64,000 bases of DNA from Glaciecola petra (GCF_031846345.1 NZ_JAVRHX010000001.1:1426001-1490000); one strand, 5' to 3'. Positions 36,376 through 46,653 are shown, counted from the first letter of the stretch. The notes: generated by a model from the letters alone, not told the origin. Numbers and translations: made by a program.

Positions 36376-38160
36376 TTATTGAGAAAACTGAAGCGCATGA
36401 AGTTGCGAATAAACTCCTTTGCGCTCTAGTAGACTAAGATGGGTTCCACTCTCAACTATTTCTCCTTGCTCTACCACTAATATCAGGTCTGCATTTTCTA
36501 TGGTTGATAAACGGTGAGCTACCACGATACTTGTGCGTGATTTTTGAAATTCATCTAAGGCATGCTGGATATATTTTTCTGATTCCGTATCCAACGCCGA
36601 AGTTGCTTCGTCTAATATCAATACTGGCGCATCAGCTAATATAGCCCTCGCTATTGCGATGCGTTGTCGTTGTCCGCCAGATAACGTTAAGCCGTTTTCG
36701 CCAACAATGGTGTCAAAACCGTCTTTTTCTTGCATCACAAAATCGGTCACGTGAGCAACGTCGGCAGCTTTTATGATTTCTTCGCGACTGACTTTATCTG
36801 CCATACCGTAAGCAATATTGTTCGCAATAGTGTCATTAAATAGAATAACTTGTTGCGATACCAGAGCAAATTGCCGACGTAAACTTCGTAAACTTAAGTC
36901 ATTAATATTAATATCATCTAGCAAAATTTGTCCTGCTTGCGGCGAATAAAAACGCGTTAGTAAGTTAGACAGAGTTGATTTTCCGCTGCCTGAACGCCCT
37001 ACAAGTGCCACTGTTTGCCCAGGTTTTACGTCAAAACTTACGTCGTTAATCGCAGGAGTATCTTTTGTAGGATAGGTAAACGTAATATTCTTTAACGACA
37101 ATTTACCTTTGGCCTGTTCAATTTCTTTTGTACCCGTATCTACTTCATTTAAATTATCGAGAACTTCAAAAATACTGCTACAAGCAGCCATGCCTTTTTG
37201 AAACTCAGTATTAACGGTTGTTAACTGTTTTAATGGTTTAAGCAACATTACCATCAAAAATATGACGTTAATAAATATACCTGCCGTTAATTCATCCGCA
37301 AGCGCGGGGAGACTCGCCGCAAAAAAGACAAATGCAAGGGCAATAGAGGCTATCACTTGAATCGTAGACACGCTGAGTATTTGAGATGTCGCAAGCTTCA
37401 TATTTTGCAAACGATTTTGATTGTTCTTTTCAGCAAAACGTTCAGATTCTAAGCTTTGCGCATCATGCATTAATACTACTTTGTGCCCTTTAACGGCTTG
37501 TTCGACGGCAGCTGTTAAGGTACCCATAGCCTGTTGTATAGCTTTGCTTACTTTTCTAAATCGCTTACTTACTACTGATACAATAACCGCAACCAAGGGG
37601 CCGATAAGAAAGAAAATTAATGATAATTTCCACGAATAATAAAACATGACAAATAATATACCAACGACAAACATCCCTTCTCGCACCAATGTTAATAGTG
37701 CTTTGCCAGCAGCCCATCGAACTTGCTCGGTATCGTATATGGTTTTAGAGATTAGGCTTCCAGAAGAATGATGGTCGTGATATTCAACGGGCAAATGAAT
37801 AAATTTTTCGAATAGTTCTTGGCGCATTTTCATCACAACCTTGGTACCAATATACTCCAAGGTGTATGTCCCCATAAAATTAAAAATGCCACGTAAGATA
37901 AAAATGGGGACAATAAGATATGCTGCCAATTTCAAGAACGTGTAATCATTATTATTTAGACTGTCATCTATGAGGGGTTTGGCTTGTGCTAAAACGTAGG
38001 TATCTATTAATGCGTAGCCAATCATGCCAATGACGGCGACCAAAAAAAGTAATTTAAACGGTTTAATATAGCCGAGAAACCGACGTACAGTTTGACGTGT
38101 TTTTTGTTCGGTTTGCTCGTTTGATTCGAGAGTGTCAGTCAAATTATGTTTATAGGTCAT
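36376..38160 (-). CDS. msbA: Lipid A export ATP-binding/permease protein
   Basis: MsbA is a homodimeric ABC half-transporter flipping core-lipid A across the inner membrane. The 594 residues (E. coli 582) comprise a six-helix permease domain and an ATPase domain with Walker A GRSGSGKST, the Q-loop, signature LSGGQRQRIA and Walker B VLILDEATSALD. It lies between comEC and lpxK on the same strand, the arrangement seen in E. coli. Confidence 0.97.
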   Translation of the reverse strand: MTYKHNLTDTLESNEQTEQKTRQTVRRFLGYIKPFKLLFLVAVIGMIGYALIDTYVLAQAKPLIDDSLNNNDYTFLKLAAYLIVPIFILRGIFNFMGTYTLEYIGTKVVMKMRQELFEKFIHLPVEYHDHHSSGSLISKTIYDTEQVRWAAGKALLTLVREGMFVVGILFVMFYYSWKLSLIFFLIGPLVAVIVSVVSKRFRKVSKAIQQAMGTLTAAVEQAVKGHKVVLMHDAQSLESERFAEKNNQNRLQNMKLATSQILSVSTIQVIASIALAFVFFAASLPALADELTAGIFINVIFLMVMLLKPLKQLTTVNTEFQKGMAACSSIFEVLDNLNEVDTGTKEIEQAKGKLSLKNITFTYPTKDTPAINDVSFDVKPGQTVALVGRSGSGKSTLSNLLTRFYSPQAGQILLDDININDLSLRSLRRQFALVSQQVILFNDTIANNIAYGMADKVSREEIIKAADVAHVTDFVMQEKDGFDTIVGENGLTLSGGQRQRIAIARAILADAPVLILDEATSALDTESEKYIQHALDEFQKSRTSIVVAHRLSTIENADLILVVEQGEIVESGTHLSLLERKGVYSQLHALQFSQ

Positions 38161-38228
38161 TATTCATTTCGCTATATTCTACCTCTTTTTATATCTTGAT
38201 AGCCAATTAAACATCTCTGCTTTAAGAG

Positions 38229-40640
38229 CTAGTGACGTTGGCGATACCAGCGTTGATGCTCATGCCTTAAATATGCACTAACTTCTAGTGTTTCAATATT
38301 GATTAATATTCGGCCATCGCGACCGGTTATCAAGGTCGACGCATCGTTTTTATTGTAACGATTTAGAATTTCTTGTTTAGGAAATTTCCAGCGATTGTTA
38401 AAACCCGCAGTAAAAATAACATGCTTGGCCTGCACGGCTTCTACAAAGGCTTTTGTGGAAGAAGTTTGACTCCCATGATGGGGTGCAATAAGCACATCTA
38501 CTTGCAATAAATTAGTATTTTTATAAGTCTCGACAATAGCTTGCTCACTATTTTTTTCAATGTCTCCCGTAAACAAAATGCTATTTTCACCATTGCTGAT
38601 GCGCGCCACACAACTATGGTCGTTTTCATCACCTGATTGGGGGCTCAATGGCCATAAAATAGTTATTGCTAAACCTGACCAGTATTTATTATTTTTATTG
38701 CCACATAAATTGTTAGGTGCGAATACTTCCTCTATGACATATTGCTTCGTTAACCATTCTTTTCCACCCGCATGATCATTATCGAGATGACTTAACAATA
38801 AAAAATCTATTTTATTTTGTTTACGTTTTTCTAAAAACGGTGATAGCGCACTTTTTGCCATGCTAAAACTGCCTCTATAAGCACCGCCAGTATCAAAAAT
38901 AGCATAATTTGAAAGCATGCTGCCTGAAGGTTTACTTTGCACAATTGCCGCACTCCCCTGACCCACATCAAATACATACACTCGTGTCTCTCGACTAAAA
39001 TAATACTGTTGATAGCAGAGTATTTGCCACCCTGAGTAACACAAAAATAAGCTTAAACACCATTTTGTTTTTGTTGGCCATTTAGGTAATAGGCAGACAA
39101 ACATAAACAAGGTCAAAGCGGCATAGTCTAATGCAGACAAATATTCCAAACTTGGCTGAAATGTGGCAAAACGGTTTATACCTTTGAGCATATTAATACT
39201 TAACGCTAAAGCTTCATTTAATATACTCAATAGCCCGCTTGGATATAAACCAACTGAAATTAACAAGGCTATGATCAAGCAAGCAGGCACCAATATAAAG
39301 CTAACTATTGGAAGCATAAATAAATTAGCGGGAACTGCTACTAGGGGCAAAGTCCCATATACAAACAACACAAAAGGTAGAGTTACGAGTGATAAAAATA
39401 CTTGTAATTTAAATATCGTCTTAAACTTAAAATAAACCAAATAAAGCCAAGTGTGAGGCTGTTTTCTATTGTTTTTCTCAAGTTCAGGAAAACGCCATAG
39501 ATAAAATAAAATGAGCGAAACTGCACCAAAACTAAACCAAAAACTCACACTCAAAATTGAAAACGGAAACAATACTAGAAATAAACAAATTACAAATAAA
39601 AAAACAGACACTGGGCGCCAATAACATTGTAAGTTGAGAACGATAGAAATAATGAAAAGGGCAATTAATGCTCTCAACACAGGAATTTCAAACCCTGCAA
39701 TATACGCATAAAACGAGCAAGCAATACAGCATATAAACAAATTCAAATGCTGTAAATTAATTTGCTTTACGTTAAAAAGTAGCGCAATTAACAACAACAT
39801 CCCCTTTAAAACCACTAACACAAAACCCGCTACAATGCCCAAATGCATGCCAGATATTGCAAATAAATGGGCAGTGCCAGTTTGCTGAATTAACAGCCAG
39901 TCGTCAGCACTTAAATACCGTTTATCACCATATGTAAGTGCAATAAGCCATGGCATGTATTCTTGATGTTGACGACTCAAACCTGTAATCCAATTTTGCC
40001 TAACACTTGGTGAGAACAGCATTAACTGATTACTAGGACTGTCTTTAACATATCCCGTTGCGCTGATGTTTTTACTGACTAACCAACGGTGATAGTCAAA
40101 CCCGTCTGGGTTTGCTAAACCATTCGGTGGTTTTAGTTTGACCAACAGTCGTACTTTATTACCTTGAGAAATATCGAAAGATGGTGCATACCAACTTATG
40201 CGAACGCTTGGCTTTAGCCAAAGAGATTGATTGCCAAGGGTATCAATTTTTATGTTAAAGACTGTGTTGTGATTTTTGTTAAAGCGTTTTATTTCACTTT
40301 TAGAATGCATAACTTCTGTTTTTTTACTGTCTTCATCCGATTCTGAAAGATGTTTAACTCGGATAGAGCTAAGGGATGTGATTGTGCCGGTAATCAAGGT
40401 GTTTTGTTCAAAATATTGCTTATCAATTTGCCAATATAAATAATAATAAGCGACACTTGATGCCCATAAGAATGCGATTAAGCCTGCTTGCAAAATGGCC
40501 GATAAACTATAAGCGTAACAAAAAATTAATACGCAAATTGCGCAAAGCAGCAGTGTAATTGATGGTAACTTAGGCCATAATGCGCTTGAACAAAAAATAA
40601 TGATAAAGCTTAACATTGCCTTATCGTTTATTGAGTACAT
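38229..40640 (-). CDS. comEC: DNA internalisation-related competence protein
   Basis: ComEC/Rec2 forms the inner-membrane channel for single-stranded DNA uptake. The N-terminal part is hydrophobic with a DUF4131-like soluble domain, then the Competence domain (TGTAHLFAISGMHLGIVAG is diagnostic), and a C-terminal metallo-beta-lactamase-like domain with VFDVGQGSAAIV and the HLDNDHAGG motif. The frame opens at a TTG at 40664, but the ATG at 40640 has a GGAAG Shine-Dalgarno 5 nt upstream, so I use it (803 residues). It is divergent from the DUF2062 gene with only 27 bp between start codons. Confidence 0.95.
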   Translation of the reverse strand: MYSINDKAMLSFIIIFCSSALWPKLPSITLLLCAICVLIFCYAYSLSAILQAGLIAFLWASSVAYYYLYWQIDKQYFEQNTLITGTITSLSSIRVKHLSESDEDSKKTEVMHSKSEIKRFNKNHNTVFNIKIDTLGNQSLWLKPSVRISWYAPSFDISQGNKVRLLVKLKPPNGLANPDGFDYHRWLVSKNISATGYVKDSPSNQLMLFSPSVRQNWITGLSRQHQEYMPWLIALTYGDKRYLSADDWLLIQQTGTAHLFAISGMHLGIVAGFVLVVLKGMLLLIALLFNVKQINLQHLNLFICCIACSFYAYIAGFEIPVLRALIALFIISIVLNLQCYWRPVSVFLFVICLFLVLFPFSILSVSFWFSFGAVSLILFYLWRFPELEKNNRKQPHTWLYLVYFKFKTIFKLQVFLSLVTLPFVLFVYGTLPLVAVPANLFMLPIVSFILVPACLIIALLISVGLYPSGLLSILNEALALSINMLKGINRFATFQPSLEYLSALDYAALTLFMFVCLLPKWPTKTKWCLSLFLCYSGWQILCYQQYYFSRETRVYVFDVGQGSAAIVQSKPSGSMLSNYAIFDTGGAYRGSFSMAKSALSPFLEKRKQNKIDFLLLSHLDNDHAGGKEWLTKQYVIEEVFAPNNLCGNKNNKYWSGLAITILWPLSPQSGDENDHSCVARISNGENSILFTGDIEKNSEQAIVETYKNTNLLQVDVLIAPHHGSQTSSTKAFVEAVQAKHVIFTAGFNNRWKFPKQEILNRYNKNDASTLITGRDGRILINIETLEVSAYLRHEHQRWYRQRH

Positions 40641-40667
40641 GTAACTTCCATTTTGAGCAGTCAAATA

Positions 40668-41198
40668 ATGCCAAAGAAATTTATCCGACGATTCTTACCC
40701 GATCACAATGAGGTGAAGAAAAACCGTACGTTGAAAATGTTCGGCACATTACTGCATGATCCAAATTTGTGGCATTTAAACAGGCGCTCCGCCAAGGGAG
40801 CCGTCGGTATTGGTCTATTTTTCGCCTTTTGGCCATTGCCTTTTCAAATGCTATTGTCTGCGGCGGCTGCTATCCCCTTGCGAGTCAATTTGCCATTATC
40901 TATCGCAACAGTATGGATATCGAACCCTATTACCATGCCACCTATATTTTACTTTGCTTATCAGGTGGGAAGTACTGTACTTGGGACGGAAATTATCACC
41001 TTTGATTTTGAATTGAGTTGGTCTTGGCTTGGACAATCAATATCGACTATCGGGCCAGCTTTTATACTTGGGTGTGCAATTTGCTCAATATTTGCCGGCG
41101 CAATAGGGTATTTTGGTTTAGACTGGATATGGCGTTGGTCTGTTGTTAAAGCATGGCAAGAGCGCCGGCTTTTAAAACGAAAAACCAACAAGTTTTAA
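40668..41198 (+). CDS. DUF2062-family membrane protein
   Basis: This 176-residue protein begins MPKKFIRRFLPDH, the usual start of DUF2062 proteins, and has the conserved GIGLFFAFWPLPFQM and WISNPITMPPIF blocks with about three membrane helices. The function is unknown; homologues often neighbour comEC or msbA. The frame extends five codons to a TTG at 40653, but the ATG is preferred on family grounds. Its promoter must overlap the start of comEC. Confidence 0.88.
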   Translation: MPKKFIRRFLPDHNEVKKNRTLKMFGTLLHDPNLWHLNRRSAKGAVGIGLFFAFWPLPFQMLLSAAAAIPLRVNLPLSIATVWISNPITMPPIFYFAYQVGSTVLGTEIITFDFELSWSWLGQSISTIGPAFILGCAICSIFAGAIGYFGLDWIWRWSVVKAWQERRLLKRKTNKF

Positions 41199-41215
41199 AC
41201 AGTAGGCTTGGGTTT

Positions 41216-41806
41216 TTATCTATACCAAGCTCTATCACCTTTTTTATAAGGCATATCGCCATCGTAGCGACCAGGAATGGCCACATGACGCAACACTTTT
41301 GTTGCGCCTTCGGCTGAGTTGAAAAAGCAAAACAAAACGAGTTGTTTCATCATAATAAAATAATGGTATTCATAACTTCTCTTATCTTGCTCATTTTCAC
41401 CCATAGTTTGGTTACGTTTGACCTCTTGTTGAGCCTTTTCATTCACGCTTGATACTAACTCATGCCGATTATCTTTCGACAATTTAACAAAAGGTAACCC
41501 GTAATTAGATTGTGCAAGAGCCTCAATTGTTTTTATACCATTCTTAAAATTAGCAATCTGTTCTGCTTCGTAACAATCGTTAACCATAATAGCCATACTT
41601 TCGCCCACTTTAGCGTCTTTAGCACCTGGGGTGTTGGTGCGTGGCATGATGACTTCTGCCAGCTCATTTAAAAAATGGATATCATCTTGCTTAAAGTTGG
41701 TATCTTGCCATTTTACATTTTGCGCAAAGTCGTAAGCATAAGCGCTGCCGACCATCGCCATGCCAGTGGCAGCGGCAATCATTTTAAGTAAATCTCTTCT
41801 TTCCAT
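41216..41806 (-). CDS. Gluconate 2-dehydrogenase subunit 3-like protein (Tat escort subunit)
   Basis: This is the small subunit of an FAD-dependent sugar/gluconate dehydrogenase. A twin-arginine-type signal (MERRDLLKMIAAATGMAMVGSAYA) lies at the N-terminus. The mature part holds LNELAEVIMPRTNTPGAKDAKVG, the signature of the subunit 3 family. In characterised complexes this subunit carries the flavoprotein across the membrane through Tat. It starts 1 bp after the stop of the GMC oxidoreductase gene, so the two are translated together. Confidence 0.93.
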   Translation of the reverse strand: MERRDLLKMIAAATGMAMVGSAYAYDFAQNVKWQDTNFKQDDIHFLNELAEVIMPRTNTPGAKDAKVGESMAIMVNDCYEAEQIANFKNGIKTIEALAQSNYGLPFVKLSKDNRHELVSSVNEKAQQEVKRNQTMGENEQDKRSYEYHYFIMMKQLVLFCFFNSAEGATKVLRHVAIPGRYDGDMPYKKGDRAWYR

Positions 41807-41807
41807 C

Positions 41808-43496
41808 TTACAGATTCCTTTTATTCAGTTCCTTGACCGCATGATCAACAGCGCGAGCAGTAAGGGCCATATATGTCAAGGAAGGGTTAACGCATGATGC
41901 AGATGTCATGCATGCCCCATCAGTTACAAATACATTGGGGGCATCCCAAACTTGATTAAAAGCATTCAATACAGATGTTTTTGGGTCACGCCCCATTCTG
42001 GCAGTACCCATTTCATGAATACCCATACCCGGCGAATAGCCTGAATCCCAACCATGTACGTTTGTTAAACCGGCAGCCTCAAACATGTCCACCGCTTCTT
42101 GCATCATGTCTTTACGCATTTTTATTTCGTTGTCTTTAACTTCGACATCCATGGCTAAAATAGGCAAACCCCACTTGTCAGTTTCGGTTTTACTCAAATA
42201 AATACGATTACTATGATCAGGTAACATTTCACCAAAAGCGGTCATGCCAATTTGCCAATTTCCCGGTTCAGATAATGCATCTTTGAGGTTTTCTCCTATG
42301 CCTAATTCTGACACCTCACGTCGCCAGTTTGTGCGACTTGCCCCCCCTTGATAACCCCAACCACGCAGATAATCGCGCTTATCTTTACCCCAATTAGCAA
42401 ACCTTGGCACATAGAAGCCTGTTGGTCTGCGTCCAAAATAATACTTGTCTTCGTATCCTTCAACACTTGCAGATGCGCCAGTTCTGAAATGGTGGTCCAT
42501 TACATTATGTCCTAATTCTCCACTACTACTGCCTAAGCCACTATCCCAAACATCGGTAGCAGAATTCATAAGAAGCCAAGTTGAATTAAAGGCTGAAGCA
42601 TTAACGAAAATAATTTTTGATTGATATTCAATGGTTTCATTTGTTTCTGCGTCGATGACCATAACGCCTGTTGCACGTTTTTTATCTTTATCGAACAAAA
42701 TTTCTTTTACAATCGAAAACGGACGTAAGGTTAAGTTACCCGTTTTCATCGCCGCTGGTAATGTTGAAGATTGAGTAGAAAAGTAAGCACCGAACGGACA
42801 ACCATGTGAACATTTTGCACGATACATGCAAGCCGTTCTGCCCTCTTCCGGTTTGGCCTGTGTCATATTAGAGGTGCGCCCTATAATCAAATGACGTTCA
42901 CCTTTGTAAGCTTTTTGTAAGCGTTTAGCGACATCTTTTTCAACAACGTTCAAGTCCATACCAACCTGCATAAACTCACCGTCAGGCAACACGTTTAAAC
43001 CATCGCGGTTTCCGCTAATTCCGGCAAATTTTTCAACATGATCATACCACGGCGCGATATCTTCATAGCGAATAGGCCAGTCAACTGCTATCCCTTCTTT
43101 CTTGTTTGCAACAAAATCTTCGGCGTTAAAGCGGTAAGATTGCCGCCCCCACAATAACGACCGTCCTCCTACGTTATGACTTCGAAACCAACTAAAAGGC
43201 TTATCTTCTTTATAAGGAGAATCTTGTTCATCAGCCCACATGCCGCTTGTAGCTTCATTGAGAACGTAGTCTCTACTCAGCACGGGGAATTTCTTTTTCA
43301 TCTCATTGGTGGGTCGGTTCTTGTGTGGCAAGTCAAAATTTTCTTTGTGGGCATTTGTATAGCCTTTGCCATGCTCAACATTCTTGCCTCTATCAAGCAT
43401 TAAGACCTTTAAGCCTTTTTCAGTCAGTTCTTTTGCTGCCCAGCCACCGCTGATACCTGATCCGACTACAATTGCATCATATTTATTATTTTTCAT
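41808..43496 (-). CDS. GMC-family FAD oxidoreductase, catalytic subunit of a periplasmic sugar dehydrogenase
   Basis: This 562-residue flavoprotein oxidises an alcohol group of a sugar or sugar acid. The FAD fold is at the N-terminus (DAIVVGSGISGGWAAKEL), GRSLLWGRQ lies at ~111-119, and the C-terminal GMC_oxred_C part contains GIHEMGTARMG and NPSLTYMALTARAVDHAV. Residues 223-234 read C-x5-C-x3-C-P, the spacing of the 3Fe-4S cluster in characterised FAD-glucose dehydrogenases, so an extra cluster is likely. It has no signal peptide; export would depend on the Tat subunit encoded 1 bp downstream. No cytochrome c subunit is encoded nearby. The substrate is unknown. Confidence 0.93.
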   Translation of the reverse strand: MKNNKYDAIVVGSGISGGWAAKELTEKGLKVLMLDRGKNVEHGKGYTNAHKENFDLPHKNRPTNEMKKKFPVLSRDYVLNEATSGMWADEQDSPYKEDKPFSWFRSHNVGGRSLLWGRQSYRFNAEDFVANKKEGIAVDWPIRYEDIAPWYDHVEKFAGISGNRDGLNVLPDGEFMQVGMDLNVVEKDVAKRLQKAYKGERHLIIGRTSNMTQAKPEEGRTACMYRAKCSHGCPFGAYFSTQSSTLPAAMKTGNLTLRPFSIVKEILFDKDKKRATGVMVIDAETNETIEYQSKIIFVNASAFNSTWLLMNSATDVWDSGLGSSSGELGHNVMDHHFRTGASASVEGYEDKYYFGRRPTGFYVPRFANWGKDKRDYLRGWGYQGGASRTNWRREVSELGIGENLKDALSEPGNWQIGMTAFGEMLPDHSNRIYLSKTETDKWGLPILAMDVEVKDNEIKMRKDMMQEAVDMFEAAGLTNVHGWDSGYSPGMGIHEMGTARMGRDPKTSVLNAFNQVWDAPNVFVTDGACMTSASCVNPSLTYMALTARAVDHAVKELNKRNL

Positions 43497-43592
43497 TTGT
43501 CGTCTCGCATTATCGTTTTAATTATCGCTTTTTTTGACTCAATGAACGTCTACTATTCGTAAAATTACCCTTTACGTTGTCTATAAGCGTTT

Positions 43593-44480
43593 TTATACAT
43601 CACAAATTTTTATAGCTCCTTGCAAAGACTTCACTTTACCATCTTTGCTTTCTGGCGTTGGAATGAACTCTTGGGCCAAATACCCTTTGAACCCGGTTTT
43701 CACTATCGCCTTTGCAATAGCTGGATAAAATAATTCTTGAGTATCATCAATTTCATTGCGTCCTGGGACGCCAGCTGTATGGTAGTGCCCAAAATACTCA
43801 TGATTTTCCTGGATAGTACGAATAATATCGCCTTCACTAATTTGCATATGATAAATATCATATAGCAACTTAAAATTAGTAGAGTTAATGAGTTTGCAAA
43901 GCGCAATACCCCATGGCGAATTATCTGCCATGTAGTCGGGGTGATTAATTTTGCTATTGAATAATTCCATTTGCAAAATAACCCCTTTTTCTTCAGCGTA
44001 GTGAATTACCCGTTTCAAGCCCATTGCAGCATTCTTTAAACCCTGCTCAGCTGACATACCTCTTGCATTACCACTAAAGCAAACCAAATTTTTATACCCC
44101 GCTTGAGATACCAAATCGATGTGCTTTTTATATCGAGCAACAAGTTCATCATGAAATTCTACGTGAATCCACCCATCGGTTAAATTTAACTCTGCACCGT
44201 TGCACATTGATGAATCAATGCCATATTTTTTTAGCACCGGCCAATCATCGGGGCCAACTAAATCGATAGCAGCAAAACCTAAAGTCTTTACCAATTGGCA
44301 TAGTTCTTCGATACTTAAATGGCCATATGTCCAACGACTCACCGAATGATTAATATTACCTTTTAAAGCAGTTTTATTGGTTGCGTGATTATCAAAAGCA
44401 TTAGCAGAACTTATTCCAGACGCTAATCCGGCACTCGTTAGCACCATTCCTTGTAGTAATTTACGTCTATTGTTATCCAT
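43593..44480 (-). CDS. Hydroxypyruvate isomerase-like TIM-barrel protein with Tat-type signal
   Basis: This 295-residue protein of the xylose-isomerase-like TIM-barrel superfamily resembles hydroxypyruvate isomerase. Metal-ligand positions appear as Glu in LQMELFN, Asp in LLYDIYHMQ, His in GHYHTAGVPGRNEID and Glu in AQEFIP. The N-terminus (NNRRKLLQG, then a hydrophobic stretch and ANA-F) looks like a twin-arginine signal, so the enzyme should be periplasmic. It lies 97 bp upstream of the GMC gene on the same strand and may isomerise the ketosugar made there. The substrate is unknown. Confidence 0.85.
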   Translation of the reverse strand: MDNNRRKLLQGMVLTSAGLASGISSANAFDNHATNKTALKGNINHSVSRWTYGHLSIEELCQLVKTLGFAAIDLVGPDDWPVLKKYGIDSSMCNGAELNLTDGWIHVEFHDELVARYKKHIDLVSQAGYKNLVCFSGNARGMSAEQGLKNAAMGLKRVIHYAEEKGVILQMELFNSKINHPDYMADNSPWGIALCKLINSTNFKLLYDIYHMQISEGDIIRTIQENHEYFGHYHTAGVPGRNEIDDTQELFYPAIAKAIVKTGFKGYLAQEFIPTPESKDGKVKSLQGAIKICDV

Positions 44481-44571
44481 TGTGTTCGCCTATATTAAGT
44501 AGCACAATTGTTTGACTATCTCACTAGTGTATAACTTTATTTGGCTATCTTAGCATAATTATTTTTGTGCA

Positions 44572-46599
44572 TTATTGGGTGCTTTCGATAAATTCGACAA
44601 ACTGATTTTCATCCCACACTTCAATTCCGAGTGTTGCTGCTTTGGTTAATTTTGACCCAGCTTTCTCCCCCGCAATAAGCAGATCCGTTTTCGCCGAAAT
44701 ACTGCCTGACACTTTTGCGCCAAGCTCCTGCAATTTATTTTTTGCTTCCGCTCTGCCCATTTGCGTTAAGGTGCCGGTTAACACAATGGTTTTGCCTATC
44801 AAGGGCTGTTTGTCTTCACTAGGTGCTTCAATATCAGGCCAATTAACACCTGCTTCAATCAACTTATCCATTACCTTTATATTGGCATCTTCTGCCAAAA
44901 ATGCATGTAAATGTGTAGCGACAATTTTACCTACATCAGGCACTTCTTGGAGGGATTCCGTATCCGCTAATTTGATAGCGTCTAAACTTAAATAATGCAT
45001 TGCCAAGTTACGTGCGGTCGACTCTCCTACTTCACGAATTCCCAAGGCATAAATAAACTTTGGTAGGGTTGTTTGTTTGGCTGCGTCAATTGCATTTAAT
45101 AAATTGACGGCAGACTTCTCAGCAAACCTTTCTAAGCCAAGTAGTTGACTCAAAGTCAAAGTGAATATGTCGGCGGGTGTTTCGATGAGGTTTTCATCAA
45201 CCAGTTGATCGACGATTTTGTCTCCTAAACCGTCAATATCAAACGCTTTACGGGAAGCAAAGTGCTTGATTGCTTGCTTACGTTGCGCGCCACAAACCAA
45301 ACCACCAGTACAGCGCATAACGGCTTCGTCTTCTATACGCTCAACGTCCGAGCCGCACTCAGGACAAAGGCGTGGAAACGCTATATCTTTTGCGTTCATT
45401 GGCCTTTTAGATTGCACAACAGAAACAACCTGCGGTATTACATCACCTGCTCGTCTAATAATTACGGTGTCACCAATCTTAACTTGTAAACGATTCACTT
45501 CGTCTTGATTATGCAAAGTCGCATTAGACACCGTCACACCACCAACAAACACGGGCACCAGCCTTGCAACTGGTGTGATGGCCCCTGTGCGTCCAACTTG
45601 AAATTCAACATCGTTTAACACTGTCATTTCTTCTTGTGCAGGGAATTTTTGCGCCATCGCCCATCGAGGTGCTTTTGATACAAAACCTAGTCGTTGCTGC
45701 AATTGTAAGTCATTAACTTTAAATACTACGCCGTCGATGTCGTAACTTAAATCATCTCGCATTCGCCCTATTTTTTCAAAATAACTCAAACACTCATCAA
45801 AGCCGGTCACTACTTGATTTTCTTTACACAAAGGTAAACCAAGTTCCCCTAAACTAGCCAAGCGCTGACTATGGCTCGCTTTTTGACTTATATTACCACC
45901 CTCTAAAACGCCCACTGAATAAGCAAAAAACCGTAAAGGTCTCGCCGCCGTAATTTTAGAATCTAATTGCCGTAAACTTCCTGCTGCAGCATTTCTGGGG
46001 TTAGCAAAAACCTTAGCGCCGATTTCTTTTTGTTGTTGGTTAAGTTTGTCAAAACCTTGTTTAGGCATAAATACTTCACCCCTAACTTCAAGTCTTTGCG
46101 GTAAATTTTCACCCCGTAATTTTAAAGGGACATTGGCAATTGTTTTGACATTTTCAGTGATATTTTCTCCGACCTGGCCATCACCACGAGTGGCGGCCTG
46201 AACCAAAAGTCCATTTTCATATAAAATTGAAGCTGCTAGTCCATCTAATTTTGGCTCGCAGGCAAATTCAATATGAATAGACGTATTCAAACGTTCATTA
46301 ACTCGCTTTTCAAAAGCTTGTAAGTCAGCCTCACTAAAACCGTTGTCCAAAGACAACATGGGCACTTCATGATTAATTTGTTCGAATTTACTGAGTGCTT
46401 TACCGCCTACTTTTTGACTCGGTGAATCGCTACTTCTAAATTCAGGGTATTGATTCTCTAGCGCTATTAGGTCTTTAAGAACACGATCATATTCAATATC
46501 GGGAACGGAAGGATCATCTAATACATAATATTGATGATTATATTCTTCTAGTATTTCGCGTAACTTTTGAATTTTATTATTGATAGCAGAATTGCTCAT
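44572..46599 (-). CDS. ligA: NAD-dependent DNA ligase
   Basis: LigA seals nicks in replication and repair using NAD. The 675-residue protein has the Ia/adenylation domain with the nucleophilic lysine in CEPKLDG (K117), an OB fold, a four-cysteine zinc finger (CPECGS, then C and C at GGLVCGAQR), helix-hairpin-helix repeats and a C-terminal BRCT domain (~595-675). The length matches E. coli LigA (671). It follows zipA by 54 bp in the smc-zipA-ligA run. Confidence 0.98.
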   Translation of the reverse strand: MSNSAINNKIQKLREILEEYNHQYYVLDDPSVPDIEYDRVLKDLIALENQYPEFRSSDSPSQKVGGKALSKFEQINHEVPMLSLDNGFSEADLQAFEKRVNERLNTSIHIEFACEPKLDGLAASILYENGLLVQAATRGDGQVGENITENVKTIANVPLKLRGENLPQRLEVRGEVFMPKQGFDKLNQQQKEIGAKVFANPRNAAAGSLRQLDSKITAARPLRFFAYSVGVLEGGNISQKASHSQRLASLGELGLPLCKENQVVTGFDECLSYFEKIGRMRDDLSYDIDGVVFKVNDLQLQQRLGFVSKAPRWAMAQKFPAQEEMTVLNDVEFQVGRTGAITPVARLVPVFVGGVTVSNATLHNQDEVNRLQVKIGDTVIIRRAGDVIPQVVSVVQSKRPMNAKDIAFPRLCPECGSDVERIEDEAVMRCTGGLVCGAQRKQAIKHFASRKAFDIDGLGDKIVDQLVDENLIETPADIFTLTLSQLLGLERFAEKSAVNLLNAIDAAKQTTLPKFIYALGIREVGESTARNLAMHYLSLDAIKLADTESLQEVPDVGKIVATHLHAFLAEDANIKVMDKLIEAGVNWPDIEAPSEDKQPLIGKTIVLTGTLTQMGRAEAKNKLQELGAKVSGSISAKTDLLIAGEKAGSKLTKAATLGIEVWDENQFVEFIESTQ

Positions 46600-46653
46600 T
46601 AAGCTCTCTTTATCTTTGCAAAGATTTTATTTTCATCGTCGTTAGTGATGCGA

